DNA of 64,000 nucleotides from Salvia splendens (GCF_004379255.2 NC_056036.1:41875576-41939575), one strand, 5' to 3'. Shown: positions 11,251 through 22,804, counted from the stretch's first letter. Notes: a model not told the origin generated them from the letters alone. A program made the numbers and translations.

Positions 11251-14200
11251 ATGTCTACCGCAAAGTTCGACGTTGAGAAATTCACCGGCGAAAATGATTT
11301 CGGCCTGTGGAGATTGAAGATGAGAGCTGTTCTGATGCAGCAAGGCGTCTGGGATTATGTGAAATCCAAGACGGACAAGAAAGAGATTCAAGGGATGGAT
11401 GCGGCGAAATGTCAAGAACTGGAATACAAGGCGTATAGCTCGATTGTCTTGTGCCTCAGCGATAGAGTCTTGAGGGAGGTTCAGAAAGAGGATGATGCCG
11501 CGGGAGTGTGGGAGAAATTGGAGAAAATATATATGGAGAAGTCAATCTCCAATAGGTTGCATCTCAAGCAAAGATTGTTCAACTTTAGATTTTCTGACTC
11601 CAAGAATCTGGCGGATCAGCTGGAAGATTTTCGAAAGTATATAGATGATCTTGAGGGTGTGGATGATCCCATGAAAGATGAGGATAAAGCTTTGATGTTA
11701 TTGAATGCTCTGCCTCAGAGTTTTGAGCAATTCAAAGACTCAATACTTCTTGGAAGGGATTCGAAAGTGACTTTGGAGGAGGTATTTTCTGCATTAAAGC
11801 TGAAGGCAATGCAGAAATGTGTCAGCAAGCCAATCGATCAAGCTGCTGAAAGCCTCAATGTGAAGGCAACTTCAAAGAAACAATTCAAATTCAAGAAACC
11901 CCCATCTGACAAGTGGAAGCCAAGATCATCTAAGGAAGGAGATCAAAAGGAATCTAGAAGCTGCTTCTGGTGTAAGAAACCAGGACACATCAAGCAAAAT
12001 TGTTTTGCTTGGAAGAAAAAGCAATCTGAAAATCACAAAGGAGATGGTACAGCAGCTATCACTGAGGAAATTGAAGAGGCAAGAGCTCTCAATGTGGTGG
12101 AGGATAGCCCATTATCAAGGCTATGGATCATGGACTCAGGCTGCAGTTTCCATATGTCCTCCAATCTCGACTGGTTCCAAGATTTAAAGAAATCTGAAGG
12201 CTCGGTGCTGCTGGGAGATGACCATGTGTGTGATGTAAGGGGTGTTGGGAGCATATGTTTGAGGATGGACAATGGAATTTTCAGAACTCTCACTGATGTG
12301 AGATACATCCCATCCATTAAAAGGAATCTTATATCCTTGGGTCTTCTTGAGAAGAATGGCTACGAATTGACTCTCTTTGGTGGAGAGATGCTTGTCAAAA
12401 AGGATGGCCAAATGATCATGAAGGCTGTCAGAAACAATGTGCTCTATTATCTGAAAGCTGAGGCAGTTGCTGGAACAGCTAACAACACACAAAAGACCAT
12501 CAATTGGCATGCTAGGCTGGGCCATGTGGGGGACACTGGGCTGATGCAGCTGGTAAAGCAAGGCATTATTCAGATGGCTGATTCAGAGATACAAAGAGCC
12601 ATTGGATCGTGTGAAGAATGCATTCTTGGCAAAAACAAGAAGCTGCCATATGGAGTGGGCAAACATAACTCAACACAACCTCTCCAATATGTTCACAGTG
12701 ACATATGGGGCCCTGCACCAGTAAATAGCATTGGAGGAGGCAGGTATTTCTTATCATTTGTTGATGATTTTTCAAGAAAGGTTTGGATAATGATCATGAA
12801 AGAAAAGTCAGAGACCTTCAAGAAATTTCAGGAGTGGTGTACTGCAGTTGAGCTAGAAAAGGGGAAGCCTTTGAGATGCCTAAGAACTGACAATGGGCTG
12901 GAATTTTTGTCCCATGAGTTTGATGAGTTTTGCAAGAGAAAAGGAATTAAAAGGCATAGAACGGTGCCTCACAACCCACAACAAAATGGGGTCGCCGAGA
13001 GAATAAATAGAACCATTCTTGAAAGGGTAAGATGCATGTTGATAGCATCTGGAATGTCAAAACCATTTTGGGCAGAAGCAGCCTCCACAGCTGTTGTTTT
13101 AATCAACAAATGCCCCTCTGCTGCCATTGAAAATCAGACTCCGGATAGTAGATGGTATGGATCTTATGGAGACTATTCAAAATTAAGACCATTTGGGTGT
13201 AGAGCATATGCTCACATCAAACAAGGAAAGCTGGAACCAAGGGCTCTCAGATGTGTGATGATAGGCTATCAGGTTGGAGTTAAAGGTTACAGATTATGGT
13301 GCTGTGAGGAAGGGAATAAGAAGGTTGTCATCAGTAGGGATGTTATTTTCAGGGAATCTGAAATGCCTTTCTTCATGAAGCAAGTTCAGACTGTTGAGTT
13401 TGAGGTGGAGGGTCAGAGGGAATCCTCATCTGATGCTGTAAGAAGTCCACCAGATACTGTGAGAAATTCACAAGAAACCAGTGTTGGTGGATCCTCTGAA
13501 CATGAAAGTAACATCAAGACTCCACAGAGACTGGTTGCAAGAGACAGAACCAGAAGAAGGATCAAGCTCCCTTCCAGATTTCAGGATTTTGATATGATGC
13601 ACTATGCACTGGCCATAGCTGAGGAGATGGACTATCATGAGCCTTCAAATTACAAGGAAGCAATAAGGAGTCCGGAGAAGGATCAGTGGCTATTAGCCAT
13701 GCAGGAGGAGATTGATAGCTTGTACAAGAATCACACATGGATTTTGGTGTTGAGGCCAACTGATCAGAAAACAGTTGGTTGTAAATGGATTTTTAAGAAG
13801 AAAATTGAGGCCTTCAACAACAATCAAATCAGATTTAAAGCCAGGTTGGTGGCCAAAGGCTTTACACAAAAGGAGGGAGTAGATTATAATGAAATATTCT
13901 CCCCTGTGGTAAAGCATAGCTCCATCAGGATTCTACTTGCCATTGTTGCTCAGAGAAATTGGGAATTGCAGCAACTCGATGTCAAAACAGCCTTTCTTCA
14001 TGGAGAGCTCGAAGAGAAAATTTACATGGAGCAGCCTCCTGGTTTTGTCCAACCAGGAAATGAAGGAAAGGTGTGTTTGCTGAAAAGAAGCTTGTATGGT
14101 CTAAAACAAAGTTCAAGACAGTGGTATCTCAGGTTCAATGAGTTCATGCATAAGATCGGTTTTGAGAAGTCTTTGTATGATCATTGTGTCTTCATCAAGA

Positions 14201-15216
14201 GAAGAGGTGGAGTTGCTGTGGCATATCTACTATTGTATGTAGATGATATGCTGATCTCTGCAGAGCATAAGGAAGAGGTGGAGTTAGTGAAAGGTGATCT
14301 GAAATCTGAATTTGATATGAAGGATCTTGGAGATGCAAAGAAGATCCTTGGAATGGAGATCATAAGGGATAGAGACAAGAAAAGGATATGGCTAACTCAG
14401 AAAGATTACATCAGGAATGTGATCAAGAAATTTCAGATGGATAAAAGCAAACCAGTGAGTGTGCCCCTGAGCCAGCAGTTTAAGCTCAGTGTAAATCAGT
14501 GCCCTAAAGATGATAGTCAGAGAAGAGAGATGGATAAAATCCCATATGCAAACATAGTGGGAAGCATCATGTACACCATGGTGTGTACAAGGCCAGACAT
14601 CAGCCAAGCCATAAGTGTTGTGAGCAGATACATGGCAGATCCAGGTATGGAGCATTGGCATGCTTTAAAATGGATACTAAGGTATCTGAATGGTACTCAG
14701 GATTATGGCATACTGTTTGATGGAAGTAAGAATTTTGATGCACAGCCTCTATTGGGATATTGTGATTCTGATTTTGCTACTAACATTGACACAAGGAAGT
14801 CCCAATCCGGCTATGTTTTCTGCATATATGGAGCTGCTGAAAGTTGGAAGTCGAGTTTGCAATCTGTGGTGGCACTCTCAACAACTGAGGCAGAATATAT
14901 TTCCATGGCTGAGGCCGTAAAGGAGAGCATGTGGCTGAAAGGAATCTGCTCGGATTTTGGAGTTGATCAAGGAGCTGTGACTGTATTATGTGATTCAAAT
15001 AGTGCCATATGTTTGTCAAAACATCAGACATTCCATGAGAGGAGCAAGCATGTGGATGTTAAGCTTCATTTTGTGAGGGATGAAGTTGAAATGGGCTCAG
15101 TGAAGATTGAAAAGGTAGCTACTGAGCACAATGCAGCTGATATGCTAACAAAGGTGTTGCCCGGACTTAAGTTGAAGTATTGCATGGATTTGGTGAATCT
15201 GATTCAGCTGGAGTGA
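11251..15216 (+). CDS. Copia Gag-Pol polyprotein, intact, 1321 aa
   Basis: One open frame encodes all replication functions. Domains in order: Gag/UBN2 from residue ~1 (FTGENDFGLWRLKMRAVL); CCHC zinc knuckle CFWCKKPGHIKQNC (~237-250) that binds RNA; aspartic protease with MDSG (~293); GAG pre-integrase NWHARLGHVG (~418); integrase core with the Asp of HSDIW (~483), the Asp of DNG (~547) and the Glu of GVAERINR (~583); reverse transcriptase from GCKWIFKKK (~844) with the catalytic YVDD at 996-999; RNase H with YCDSDFATN (~1170), STTEAEY (~1210) and the closing HVDVKLHFVRD. Length and order are normal for copia. The start sits 46 bp after the LTR and is the first ATG of the frame. No stop or frameshift is seen, so the protein is probably functional. 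Confidence 0.97.
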   Translation: MSTAKFDVEKFTGENDFGLWRLKMRAVLMQQGVWDYVKSKTDKKEIQGMDAAKCQELEYKAYSSIVLCLSDRVLREVQKEDDAAGVWEKLEKIYMEKSISNRLHLKQRLFNFRFSDSKNLADQLEDFRKYIDDLEGVDDPMKDEDKALMLLNALPQSFEQFKDSILLGRDSKVTLEEVFSALKLKAMQKCVSKPIDQAAESLNVKATSKKQFKFKKPPSDKWKPRSSKEGDQKESRSCFWCKKPGHIKQNCFAWKKKQSENHKGDGTAAITEEIEEARALNVVEDSPLSRLWIMDSGCSFHMSSNLDWFQDLKKSEGSVLLGDDHVCDVRGVGSICLRMDNGIFRTLTDVRYIPSIKRNLISLGLLEKNGYELTLFGGEMLVKKDGQMIMKAVRNNVLYYLKAEAVAGTANNTQKTINWHARLGHVGDTGLMQLVKQGIIQMADSEIQRAIGSCEECILGKNKKLPYGVGKHNSTQPLQYVHSDIWGPAPVNSIGGGRYFLSFVDDFSRKVWIMIMKEKSETFKKFQEWCTAVELEKGKPLRCLRTDNGLEFLSHEFDEFCKRKGIKRHRTVPHNPQQNGVAERINRTILERVRCMLIASGMSKPFWAEAASTAVVLINKCPSAAIENQTPDSRWYGSYGDYSKLRPFGCRAYAHIKQGKLEPRALRCVMIGYQVGVKGYRLWCCEEGNKKVVISRDVIFRESEMPFFMKQVQTVEFEVEGQRESSSDAVRSPPDTVRNSQETSVGGSSEHESNIKTPQRLVARDRTRRRIKLPSRFQDFDMMHYALAIAEEMDYHEPSNYKEAIRSPEKDQWLLAMQEEIDSLYKNHTWILVLRPTDQKTVGCKWIFKKKIEAFNNNQIRFKARLVAKGFTQKEGVDYNEIFSPVVKHSSIRILLAIVAQRNWELQQLDVKTAFLHGELEEKIYMEQPPGFVQPGNEGKVCLLKRSLYGLKQSSRQWYLRFNEFMHKIGFEKSLYDHCVFIKRRGGVAVAYLLLYVDDMLISAEHKEEVELVKGDLKSEFDMKDLGDAKKILGMEIIRDRDKKRIWLTQKDYIRNVIKKFQMDKSKPVSVPLSQQFKLSVNQCPKDDSQRREMDKIPYANIVGSIMYTMVCTRPDISQAISVVSRYMADPGMEHWHALKWILRYLNGTQDYGILFDGSKNFDAQPLLGYCDSDFATNIDTRKSQSGYVFCIYGAAESWKSSLQSVVALSTTEAEYISMAEAVKESMWLKGICSDFGVDQGAVTVLCDSNSAICLSKHQTFHERSKHVDVKLHFVRDEVEMGSVKIEKVATEHNAADMLTKVLPGLKLKYCMDLVNLIQLE

Positions 15217-15260
15217 TTGTGGAAGATGGATGAAATCTATGGATTGTCCAGTTATGTCCC

Positions 15261-15270
15261 AAGGTGGAGA
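15261..15270 (+). promoter_or_regulatory. Polypurine tract
   Basis: AAGGTGGAGA immediately before the 3' LTR, the expected primer for plus-strand DNA synthesis. Confidence 0.7.
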
Positions 15271-15272
15271 TT

Positions 15273-15818
15273 TGTTATGAGGATTGGGGCAAAACTGCAC
15301 AATCAGTTCAGTTCGGTTACCAATATACTGTTCGGCGATTAGGGACCGATATGCTGTTCGGTGATCTGACGAACTGCAATCATGCTCGGTGATTGGTCGA
15401 GTTTGTAGTCGTGCTCAGGGATTAGCCGAGCTCAATGTTCGGTGTTGAGCTCGGTGCTCAGTGCTCGGTGTTGGTGCTCGGTGTTGGCCGAACTTAAACG
15501 AGTTCGGAGTTGACAGTTGTTATTAACTGATGCACGTCGTCGGATGCGACTAGTTAGTTAGCTTTAAATGAAAGCCGTTAGGTTTGAACTAGTTGTTAGA
15601 TAAGTGTTAGTTAAATAGAGCCGAGCTGTGGAAAAAGAGAAAGAATTTTTCATCCATGAGTTTTGTAATCTTCCACACAAATAAAACACAAGATTTCCAT
15701 TGACTCTCCAAGAATTGTTTTTAGCTTATTCATTTTCATATCAAGTATTCGTTCTTCTCGTTCCGGAATCGATCTCGTTGTGATAACAAGATTGAGTCGC
15801 GTATCTGATAGCATTACA
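15273..15818 (+). repeat. 3' LTR of the copia element
   Basis: 546 bp, matching the 5' LTR apart from one base (C at 15328). Its U3 promoter faces the LAX PANICLE 2-like gene, whose ATG lies 285 bp downstream on the same strand. Confidence 0.97.
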
Positions 15819-15956
15819 ATATCATTATATAATATAATATGTAACTGACTGCCCACCATCTATCTACCACTCCACCCCTTCATAACCTTCCAAACAAAGA
15901 GAATTAATGGAAAGTGAGATTTGTAAGTTTATTCTCTCCACTGATTTCATTTCCCA

Positions 15957-15973
15957 CCATATATATATATATA
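15957..15973 (+). promoter_or_regulatory. TATA-type (AT)n promoter element
   Basis: A (AT)n run within CCACCATATATATATATA, about 130 bp before the first ATG of the LAX PANICLE 2-like gene, at a plausible distance for its core promoter given a leader of roughly 100 bp. Confidence 0.4.
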
Positions 15974-16102
15974 CACAAACCATACAAAAAAAAACAACCA
16001 AAAATAAAATCTAAAAAATTCTTCTTGTCTGCATCTCCTTAGATTCCCTAACACCTCAAAACCCTCGATGGAGATGAGCCGTGATCGGGCCGTGACACGA
16101 CC

Positions 16103-19100
16103 ATGTTTTCGGCTCGGTTTTGCGGCGGCGAGGGCTATGGTTTCTTCAGCGTAGTTGGATCGGATCTCGTTTGTGAAATGGCGGAGGATAGCGAATCAAG
16201 GGAGGAGGAGTGGTTGCAGCTCAGCATCGGAAGACAAGATCTCGGGAAGAACAACGGGCCGGGCTCGGGCCTCGTGGAGCTTGACCTCATGCCTAGTAGC
16301 AGCAGCAGCCGCCACTCACACACGAGGCCCGAATTTCGGCCTCCTCGGCCCGTTATGAATTTCGGGCCGCGGCCTTATTTTGGGGGGCCGGATTTCGTGG
16401 TGGTGGCGCCGCCGAGGAGGCCGCATTCGGGCGTGTGGTTTATGCTTCAAGCATCGCACAATCAGTGAGTATTGAGTAATTATTAAGATTTCTTGTCAAT
16501 GATTTTTTATTTTTATTTTTTGTTTATTTTTTTTTCCATATTTTCGACATCATTTCATGTTTGGCCGCGGATTTAGGGGCCGAGAGGAGGCGTCCGGCCG
16601 ATGAGGAGGGTCTAACTAGTTTTCTCTTAGGTTCCATCCTCAGTTAGTTTCTAGGTTTTCGATCCTCCACTGATTATGATGATGATTTCTATTTTTATTT
16701 TTGGTGTCCCTACTTTTAACAATCATCATGGGGCGAGTGGGGCAGCGACCCATAAGGAGGGTCTTGCTAGTTTTTATTTTAGGTTCTACCTCGATTTTCA
16801 GGTTCTGGATCCACCACTGGTCATGTTGATGATTTCTATTTTTGTTCCTGGTGTCCCTACTTTCGAAATCATCATGTTTAGTTGTACATTTAGTGGGCGA
16901 GAGGGGGTGGTCGACCCATCAGAAGATCTAGCTAGTTTCCTCTTATGTTTCGTCCTCCGTTTTAGGTTCTGGATCTGCCACTTATCACGCTGCTTTTTCA
17001 GGGAAAGAGAGCCATTTCTTCCCCAGATATCCAAAAGCTACTTGAGAATCAAGTAATCAGTTTCATTTTTTTTACAAGAGTGTAAATTTAATGACTAATG
17101 ACTTAATATATTGTAGTATTACAATTTTGTTTCTATTTTGTTCTTAATTAGGGATGGGAGGATGACGATTCGAGTGGTGATAAAATACCTTGTTAAAAAG
17201 CTTAGCTTGGAAAATGAATCAGAGGTAATTAACTATGCTTCATCTTTAATTAGACTAATTTATTCTGCCTTTATATGTCTTACCGGTTTTAAAAGTGATT
17301 AATAATGGTTCCTTATATATCCTCGAGTGATGACTTGAAATCATGACTTATATATATGTGAATGGTTGGTGGGAATAAGATGATGCAAACAACATAACCT
17401 AATCTCAACTCTCAATGAAAGGATAACATCATAAGTAGGTATGGAGTATGTGTCTTAGGTCTGTTTACTGTTGGTATTAGCTTAATCCTGTTATTAGAGG
17501 ATAGTTAATTAGATAGTTAGTTATGAGGATTTGAGATTTAGGGTTGAAGTTAAGGAAAACAACTTGTCACCTTTATAATAAGCTCCCACACATATATATT
17601 TTCTTCTCTGCTTCATTTTTTTCCAAGAAAGTGACAACTCCATTGATTATCCATCCCTTATTCCACTCATCTTCACATGCAATCAAGATATATAAACTAG
17701 AGTATATAAATTGTGAAAAATATCATCAAATTTTGGTTATTCCTATCTTAACTTTGGAATTATTTTTATTTATCGTGTCTGAATTTATTGACGTGATGTG
17801 TACATATGTAAAAAAATTAAAGACGTGATTGATTAAGTCTATAAATGATACTCCTTCTTGCCCACAATAAGAGTCACATTTTCCTTTTACTATAAATAGT
17901 AAGTAGGTCTCAAATTCCGCTAAGTATAAAACTAATATAAAAAATTAGGTTTTATATTCCACTAACTTTTACAACTCACTATTCTTTACATTTTAAAACT
18001 CGTACTCACAACAAATGTGACTCCTATTGTGGGATGGAGGGAGTAGTATTTTTTTAAGTAGCCGAACGAAGATTAATTTGCCTCCCTAAACTAAAATTAG
18101 CCTAACATTCCAACGTCAGAGCCTAACATAGTACCACAACTTTAAACATTTCAATTATAGTTCATTTCATCTAAATTTTTATCATTGATTAATTTATAAT
18201 TAGGTCAACCCTTTTATGATTAGGATGAGTATGCACATCGGACTTCATATAATGAAGTAATTAGGTTAATCTTATTATAACCTAATCTTTATTCTTAACA
18301 GCTAGATGTACTACAAACATAATTCTAATTTAACATTTTTCAAATAAAAATATGTTAGGTACAACTATATATACGTGCTGCTTTTGCATACATCGATTAG
18401 TTACTTGTTGATTTTATTTTTAAATACATCACATACATTTTAAAAATTATCTTGGAAGCAAATGAAGAGTCCCAAAAAATTTTTAAAAATTATTCGGATG
18501 TAGTAATTGACAAGAGTGTTACTATCAATTTAAGATCTTTTTGCGTATGAAATAATAGTAATTTTCCAAAACATTCGACCCAACTCCTTATAAGATGAGT
18601 TTGTTATAGTGTATCTTTATTTTCCTAAATCAACCTTTCCGTTCCCCTTGATCATTTTTTCACTAATTTGAAGTATTAGTTAGATGTTTATTTCTATTTA
18701 GAGGTGGTTTGGCTAATTTAGTTGATAAGTCATAATTACTTGGCCAAAAAAAACTTTTTTAGACACCATGCAACTTAGTGGCCAATCATTGAGATTATAA
18801 TTGGTTAGGGATATTAATATACCACCAAATTAAAGTTTGGAATCTGCATGAAAGTCAACATAAAGGGGGAAACTCTTGGAGTAATGTGGTACGATGAAAT
18901 CAAACAAAGTGACATCTTGAAGTGATTTGTTTTAATTACCATATGATTAATTAGGAGTATTTACAATGCGTGACAACAAACATTGATATTAATGACTATG
19001 GGAAAAATCTTAAAGGGATCCTCAATGGACCCATTCAATATTAAATGGTTAGATAAATTATTTTTTTGTCTTGTCTAAAGACTTCATTTTATCATATAAC

Positions 19101-20712
19101 CCTATAATTTTAGGTGAGGTTAATAATTAGAAAACGAAAATAGGTTCTGATATTGTATTAGGATCATCATTACGTGATAATTGTGGATATTGAGCAAAAA
19201 TAAACAAACTTTTAATATGAAATTGAAATTATTAATATTGGAAAACAAGAATGTGGAGAGTAATATTGTTGTATGGGTTTTGGTTTGATTTCGTCATGCT
19301 TGCGTTGGTCTCACCTCAGCCAATTGTAGGTCCTTTATTTTCTTTTCAAATTTATTGTGCTTTTAAAGTAGCCATCGAATTAAGTGCTGCACTCATTATA
19401 ATTGAAGGTGATAAACAAATGATAAAGAATGTGTGGAAGGAATGTTCAACATAATTAATATAGGTATTTATAATAGTTTTGCATTAAAAAATTAGTGGCA
19501 TGGAAATATTGTCATGTAATGTATGTAGCTCTAAACTATAGAAAAAGATAATGAAGACATATAATATTTCTATAATTGTAATTGAGAGTACACATTTCAC
19601 GTGACAATAGGTCTGGATCACTACTTTTACTCAATAGTTTTGTCACGTAACGAATGTAATTGACAAGAGTGTTAATTAGGGATTAGCATGAGTCTTAGAT
19701 CTTCCTTATCTATAATTAGTAATCAATTTTGAAAAGTATCCCCCTTCATTAATTGCTATGGAAATCGAAGTTGTATACCCTAATAATTATTATAGGTTTT
19801 GTGGTTGAAGAAAGCAATGTGAAGGAGACTTGCATGAAAGAGAAGATATATATACTCCATTATATTGAGAATTCATAGCTACTATCACATATACTCCTAC
19901 AAGTTAGGTAAACTATGTAAAAAGGAAGATAGAAATGAAAAATGATCCATCATCTTTTTTATTTATATATATTCTTCCTATTAGTATAATTAAGATGATA
20001 TGTGGTACAATGTACAAATACAAAACATAAAATAATGAGAAATGATGCATTCTATTATAGAATGACATCAAATAAAATGAAGTCTAAAGGTATAATTATT
20101 TAGGCTTAGGAGCAAAGTCTAAATGGGTCCCTTGTAAAATGATTAGAGTGAAGAGAAATTTAGTGATGGTGGAAAAATGCATTGGATTTAGGTAGGGTTA
20201 TGTGTCTAAATTGTATAGTAATTGTTACATTTGTTATTAATAATAGCATTGGATATGTGATTATCGCTTCTTGAACATGATAGTAATCAATTAATTAGTA
20301 TTAAGGATGGGTTGGGGGTACCCGCAATGTCGGGTAATCCTGATATATTGAGAGACGGGTATTGAGACAACAAATTTGGCTAAAATCGGGTATGGGTACC
20401 CGCGGGTAACCCGTTTCGCCACCCCTAGACATGCATGTGACAAATTTGTATCATTTGAGAAGTGACATGTGTATAATATAGTCATTATGAACCAATTATG
20501 TGTAGTAATTGGTAAATACTAATTGATTGTAGTATTTTTTGCAGATAGAGATAAGATGCAAAGGACAAAGGCTTTTACCTATGTTGACATTGCAACATGT
20601 AAGAGATAACATTTGGAGTAGCCCAAGAGATTTCATCACTTTGCTTCCTAATTCCTCAACTATTCATCACATTATGGTGCTTCACTATGCTAGAACCGAC
20701 CCCTCTAATTAA
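16103..20712 (+). CDS. LAX PANICLE 2-like protein, 4 exons, 217 aa
   Basis: Exons 16103-16464, 17002-17052, 17152-17224 and 20545-20712 join in frame with GT-AG borders. The N-terminus is acidic (EEEWLQLSIG at residue ~36) and has VELDLMP. The conserved C-terminal domain runs from GVWFMLQASHNQEREPFLPQ (residue ~110) through SYLRIKDGRMTIRVVIKYLV to IEIRCKGQRLLPMLTLQHVR and IWSSPRD; this ubiquitin-like (RAWUL-type) block is typical of LAX2 and its relatives, nuclear proteins that act with bHLH factors in axillary meristem formation in rice. The last residues are RTDPSN. ATG 16103 has an in-frame stop just upstream; Met26 (ATG 16178) is an alternative start. Intron 1 holds tandem repeats; intron 3 is 3.3 kb and carries MITEs. 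Assignment to the family is firm, the exact paralogue is not. Confidence 0.8.
16545..16985. repeat. Diverged tandem repeats inside intron 1
   Basis: About three degenerate direct copies of a ~150-bp unit, anchored by GGAGGGTCT..CTAGTTT, AGGTTCT/GGTTCTGGATC and GATGATTTCTATTTTT (at 16681 and 16828). They make up most of intron 1 of the LAX PANICLE 2-like gene and create ORFs with no product. Confidence 0.7.
17851..18043. mobile_element. Stowaway-type MITE in intron 3
   Basis: Ends CTCCTTCTTGCCCACAATA and the inverted TATTGTGGGATGGAGGGAG (slightly diverged), flanked by TA at 17849-17850 and 18044-18045. 193 bp, non-coding, in the large intron of the LAX PANICLE 2-like gene. Confidence 0.85.
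20305..20427. mobile_element. Possible hAT-type MITE in intron 3
   Basis: The left end GGATGGGTTGGGGGTACCCG and the right end, read on the minus strand, TAGGGGTGGCGAAACGGGTT resemble the CAGGGGTGG-type ends of plant hAT elements, with GGGTACCCGCGGGTA inside. No clean 8-bp target-site duplication was found. Confidence 0.35.
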
Positions 20713-22804
20713 ATATTAGACCCGACCCAATCCGACCCGACTCGACTCCGTGATCGATTTTAACTTTAAATGATCAATCCAAGTACTTTTTTCCTTTTTC
20801 TTCTCATTTTTTCTTTAAATTATTATTTTCTATTCCAATAGTACCAATATTAATGAAGAATAGGTGCTCCCACTGAAGAAGAAGAAAACCCCATCCATGT
20901 AAAAGGTGTTGGGCTGTTGCAAGTGGTAACTTATGTTGGCTTTGGATTTTCATTAAATCTCTTAGCCAATTTGATTATAGTTTTTGCTTGTTTCATCGAT
21001 TGGACTAATGTAACTTTTTGTCTTTAATCCAACACTTTGTTTGTTCCAGTGTGTGTGTGTGTTTTCTAAATGCTTGATTTCATGTTTATGTTTTGGCCAA
21101 ATTTCATCTCCGACGAAAAGAGACGAGAAAACGACAAAAAATACAACTTCGTCTAAAGTTCCGTTTTGGATGAAATTCGACCACCTTCCGTACATCCGTA
21201 ACCACCGGTTTCTGGCCAACACCAACACTAATCCAAACTGCAGATTGATGCAATGAAGGAGAAAAATGACATCAAAAGCTAAGTTGTTGGAAGAGAAACA
21301 TCCATCCTCTTTACATCATGTGGTCATAAAAAGCAGTAACAAAATGCAAACAATTCCACCCAATTCTTCAACATAAGTAGAAATAGGTTAAAGCATATAA
21401 TAATATCCACGACAACATTATAAGCACGATTATCTCATGTCCAAAAAGATCATACAATCCAAGCAAAATGCAGAAATACAAAACTACCAAGTCCTTTATA
21501 TGGTATACTTGCATTTCTAGATACTCCAAGAAATCGTTGTAAGTCATTCACTAAGATGCAAGTAAACAAAATCATGGCACCATGACTCTACCTTATTCAC
21601 ATACAACATCCCTTTCGACGAAAAAAAGGAAACGGCTAAAAACTCAAATGGCTCACTGTATATTAACCAAATTGGCATTGCAATCAATAAGTGATTCTAA
21701 GCTCTACCTATTTCAGTTCAGTTGCTTTCCAGAAGAACCATCATTCTACCAAGCTTTGCTCGAGTTCTTCCTAAAGTGAGCTAAAATTTCGTCAATCGAT
21801 AGTAAACCATTAGAGTTGCAACTTGCACATCCTATAGCTTTCACCAAATCAAATCCTAGACGTAGTTAGGAATCTTTTAAGGCGAAAACAAAAGATTGCT
21901 AGATCATATACTAGCTTTTACCAAATCAAACCTTAACGATTTCTATCTTACTACAAAACATCGGTGTTCCCGACAACTATCCAAATTTCAACATCGATAC
22001 ATTCCTACCTAACAGTTCAGGCTCATTTATATCGATTCATATGCAGAAAATAAATCGATTCATATGCAGAAAAACGACAACTTCGGATCAGCCTTACCCC
22101 ATTTTCAACCGAAATTAAAGACACAATAACACCAAGGAAAAACCATTAAAGCTGCAAATCCTATAACTTTCACCAAATCAAATCCTAGTTAAGAATCTTT
22201 AAGGTGAAAACAAAAGATAGCAAGAACAGAAGTTAGAAGCATAAACAGCTCAACGCACATTCCAAATTTTCAACATCGGTGATCTCAACAACCTTCCAAA
22301 ATCTCAACATCGATACATTCCTACATAACAATTCAGGCTCATTTAATATCGATTCATATGCAGAAAACGAAAACTTCATATCAGAAAACGACAACTTCAT
22401 ATCGATACATTCCTACATAAAACACGCAATAACACCAAGGAAAAACCATTAAAGATGCAAAATCCTAGAGCTAAATCAAATCCTAGTTAAGAATCTTTAA
22501 GGTGAAAACAAAAAAGGTAGCTAGATCAGAAGTCAGAAGTATAAACAACTCAGCAATCAAACCATTAGAATCGCTAATCCTATTAGCATTCGCCAAATCA
22601 AACCTTAATGATTTATACATTAAGCAAGTCTGAAAGCTCTAACCTTTGTATATCAGCAACACAATCTAGGCACAGAGTAACAAACAGCAAACTAGTTTAC
22701 CACAAAACTATTTATCATTATTGCTCAAGTTGTTAATATTGTAAGAAAAAACCAATCCATACAGCACAAAAAAGTAGACAAACTACTATCCATACATCAC
22801 AAAA
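20713..22804. other. Intergenic region between two convergent genes
   Basis: No gene is seen. The 3' flank of the LAX PANICLE 2-like gene begins with repeated CCGACCC units (20697-20745). The right half (about 21800-22570) is a degenerate tandem duplication described separately, probably overlapping the 3' UTR of the SAM gene. Confidence 0.5.
21800..22570. repeat. Degenerate tandem repeats, ~300-bp unit
   Basis: Three copies are anchored by GAATCTTTAAGGTGAAAACA (about 21869, 22194 and 22492), each preceded by AAACCATTARAG and CACCAAATCAAATCCTAG. Inner blocks ATCGATTCATATGCAGAAAA and CATTCCTACMTAA also recur. No coding potential. Confidence 0.75.

Larger units (their letters stand above)
10654..15823 (+). 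mobile_element. Complete Ty1/copia retrotransposon with target-site duplication
   Basis: The element runs 10659-15818 (5,160 bp) and is flanked by the 5-bp duplication ATATC at 10654-10658 and 15819-15823. The LTRs are 10659-11204 and 15273-15818, both 546 bp, starting TGTT and ending TACA. Reading base by base I find one difference (T at 10714, C at 15328). A primer-binding site follows the 5' LTR, a polypurine tract precedes the 3' LTR, and one uninterrupted gag-pol frame fills the interior. Integrase before RT makes it copia; motif wording is closest to the Tnt1/Tork branch, which is an inference. All parts needed for transposition appear intact. Confidence 0.97.

Noticed and set aside
17544..17828. 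94-aa ORF in intron 3 of the LAX PANICLE 2-like gene
   Set aside because: Intronic, AT-rich, no domain; no splice signals linking it to the gene.
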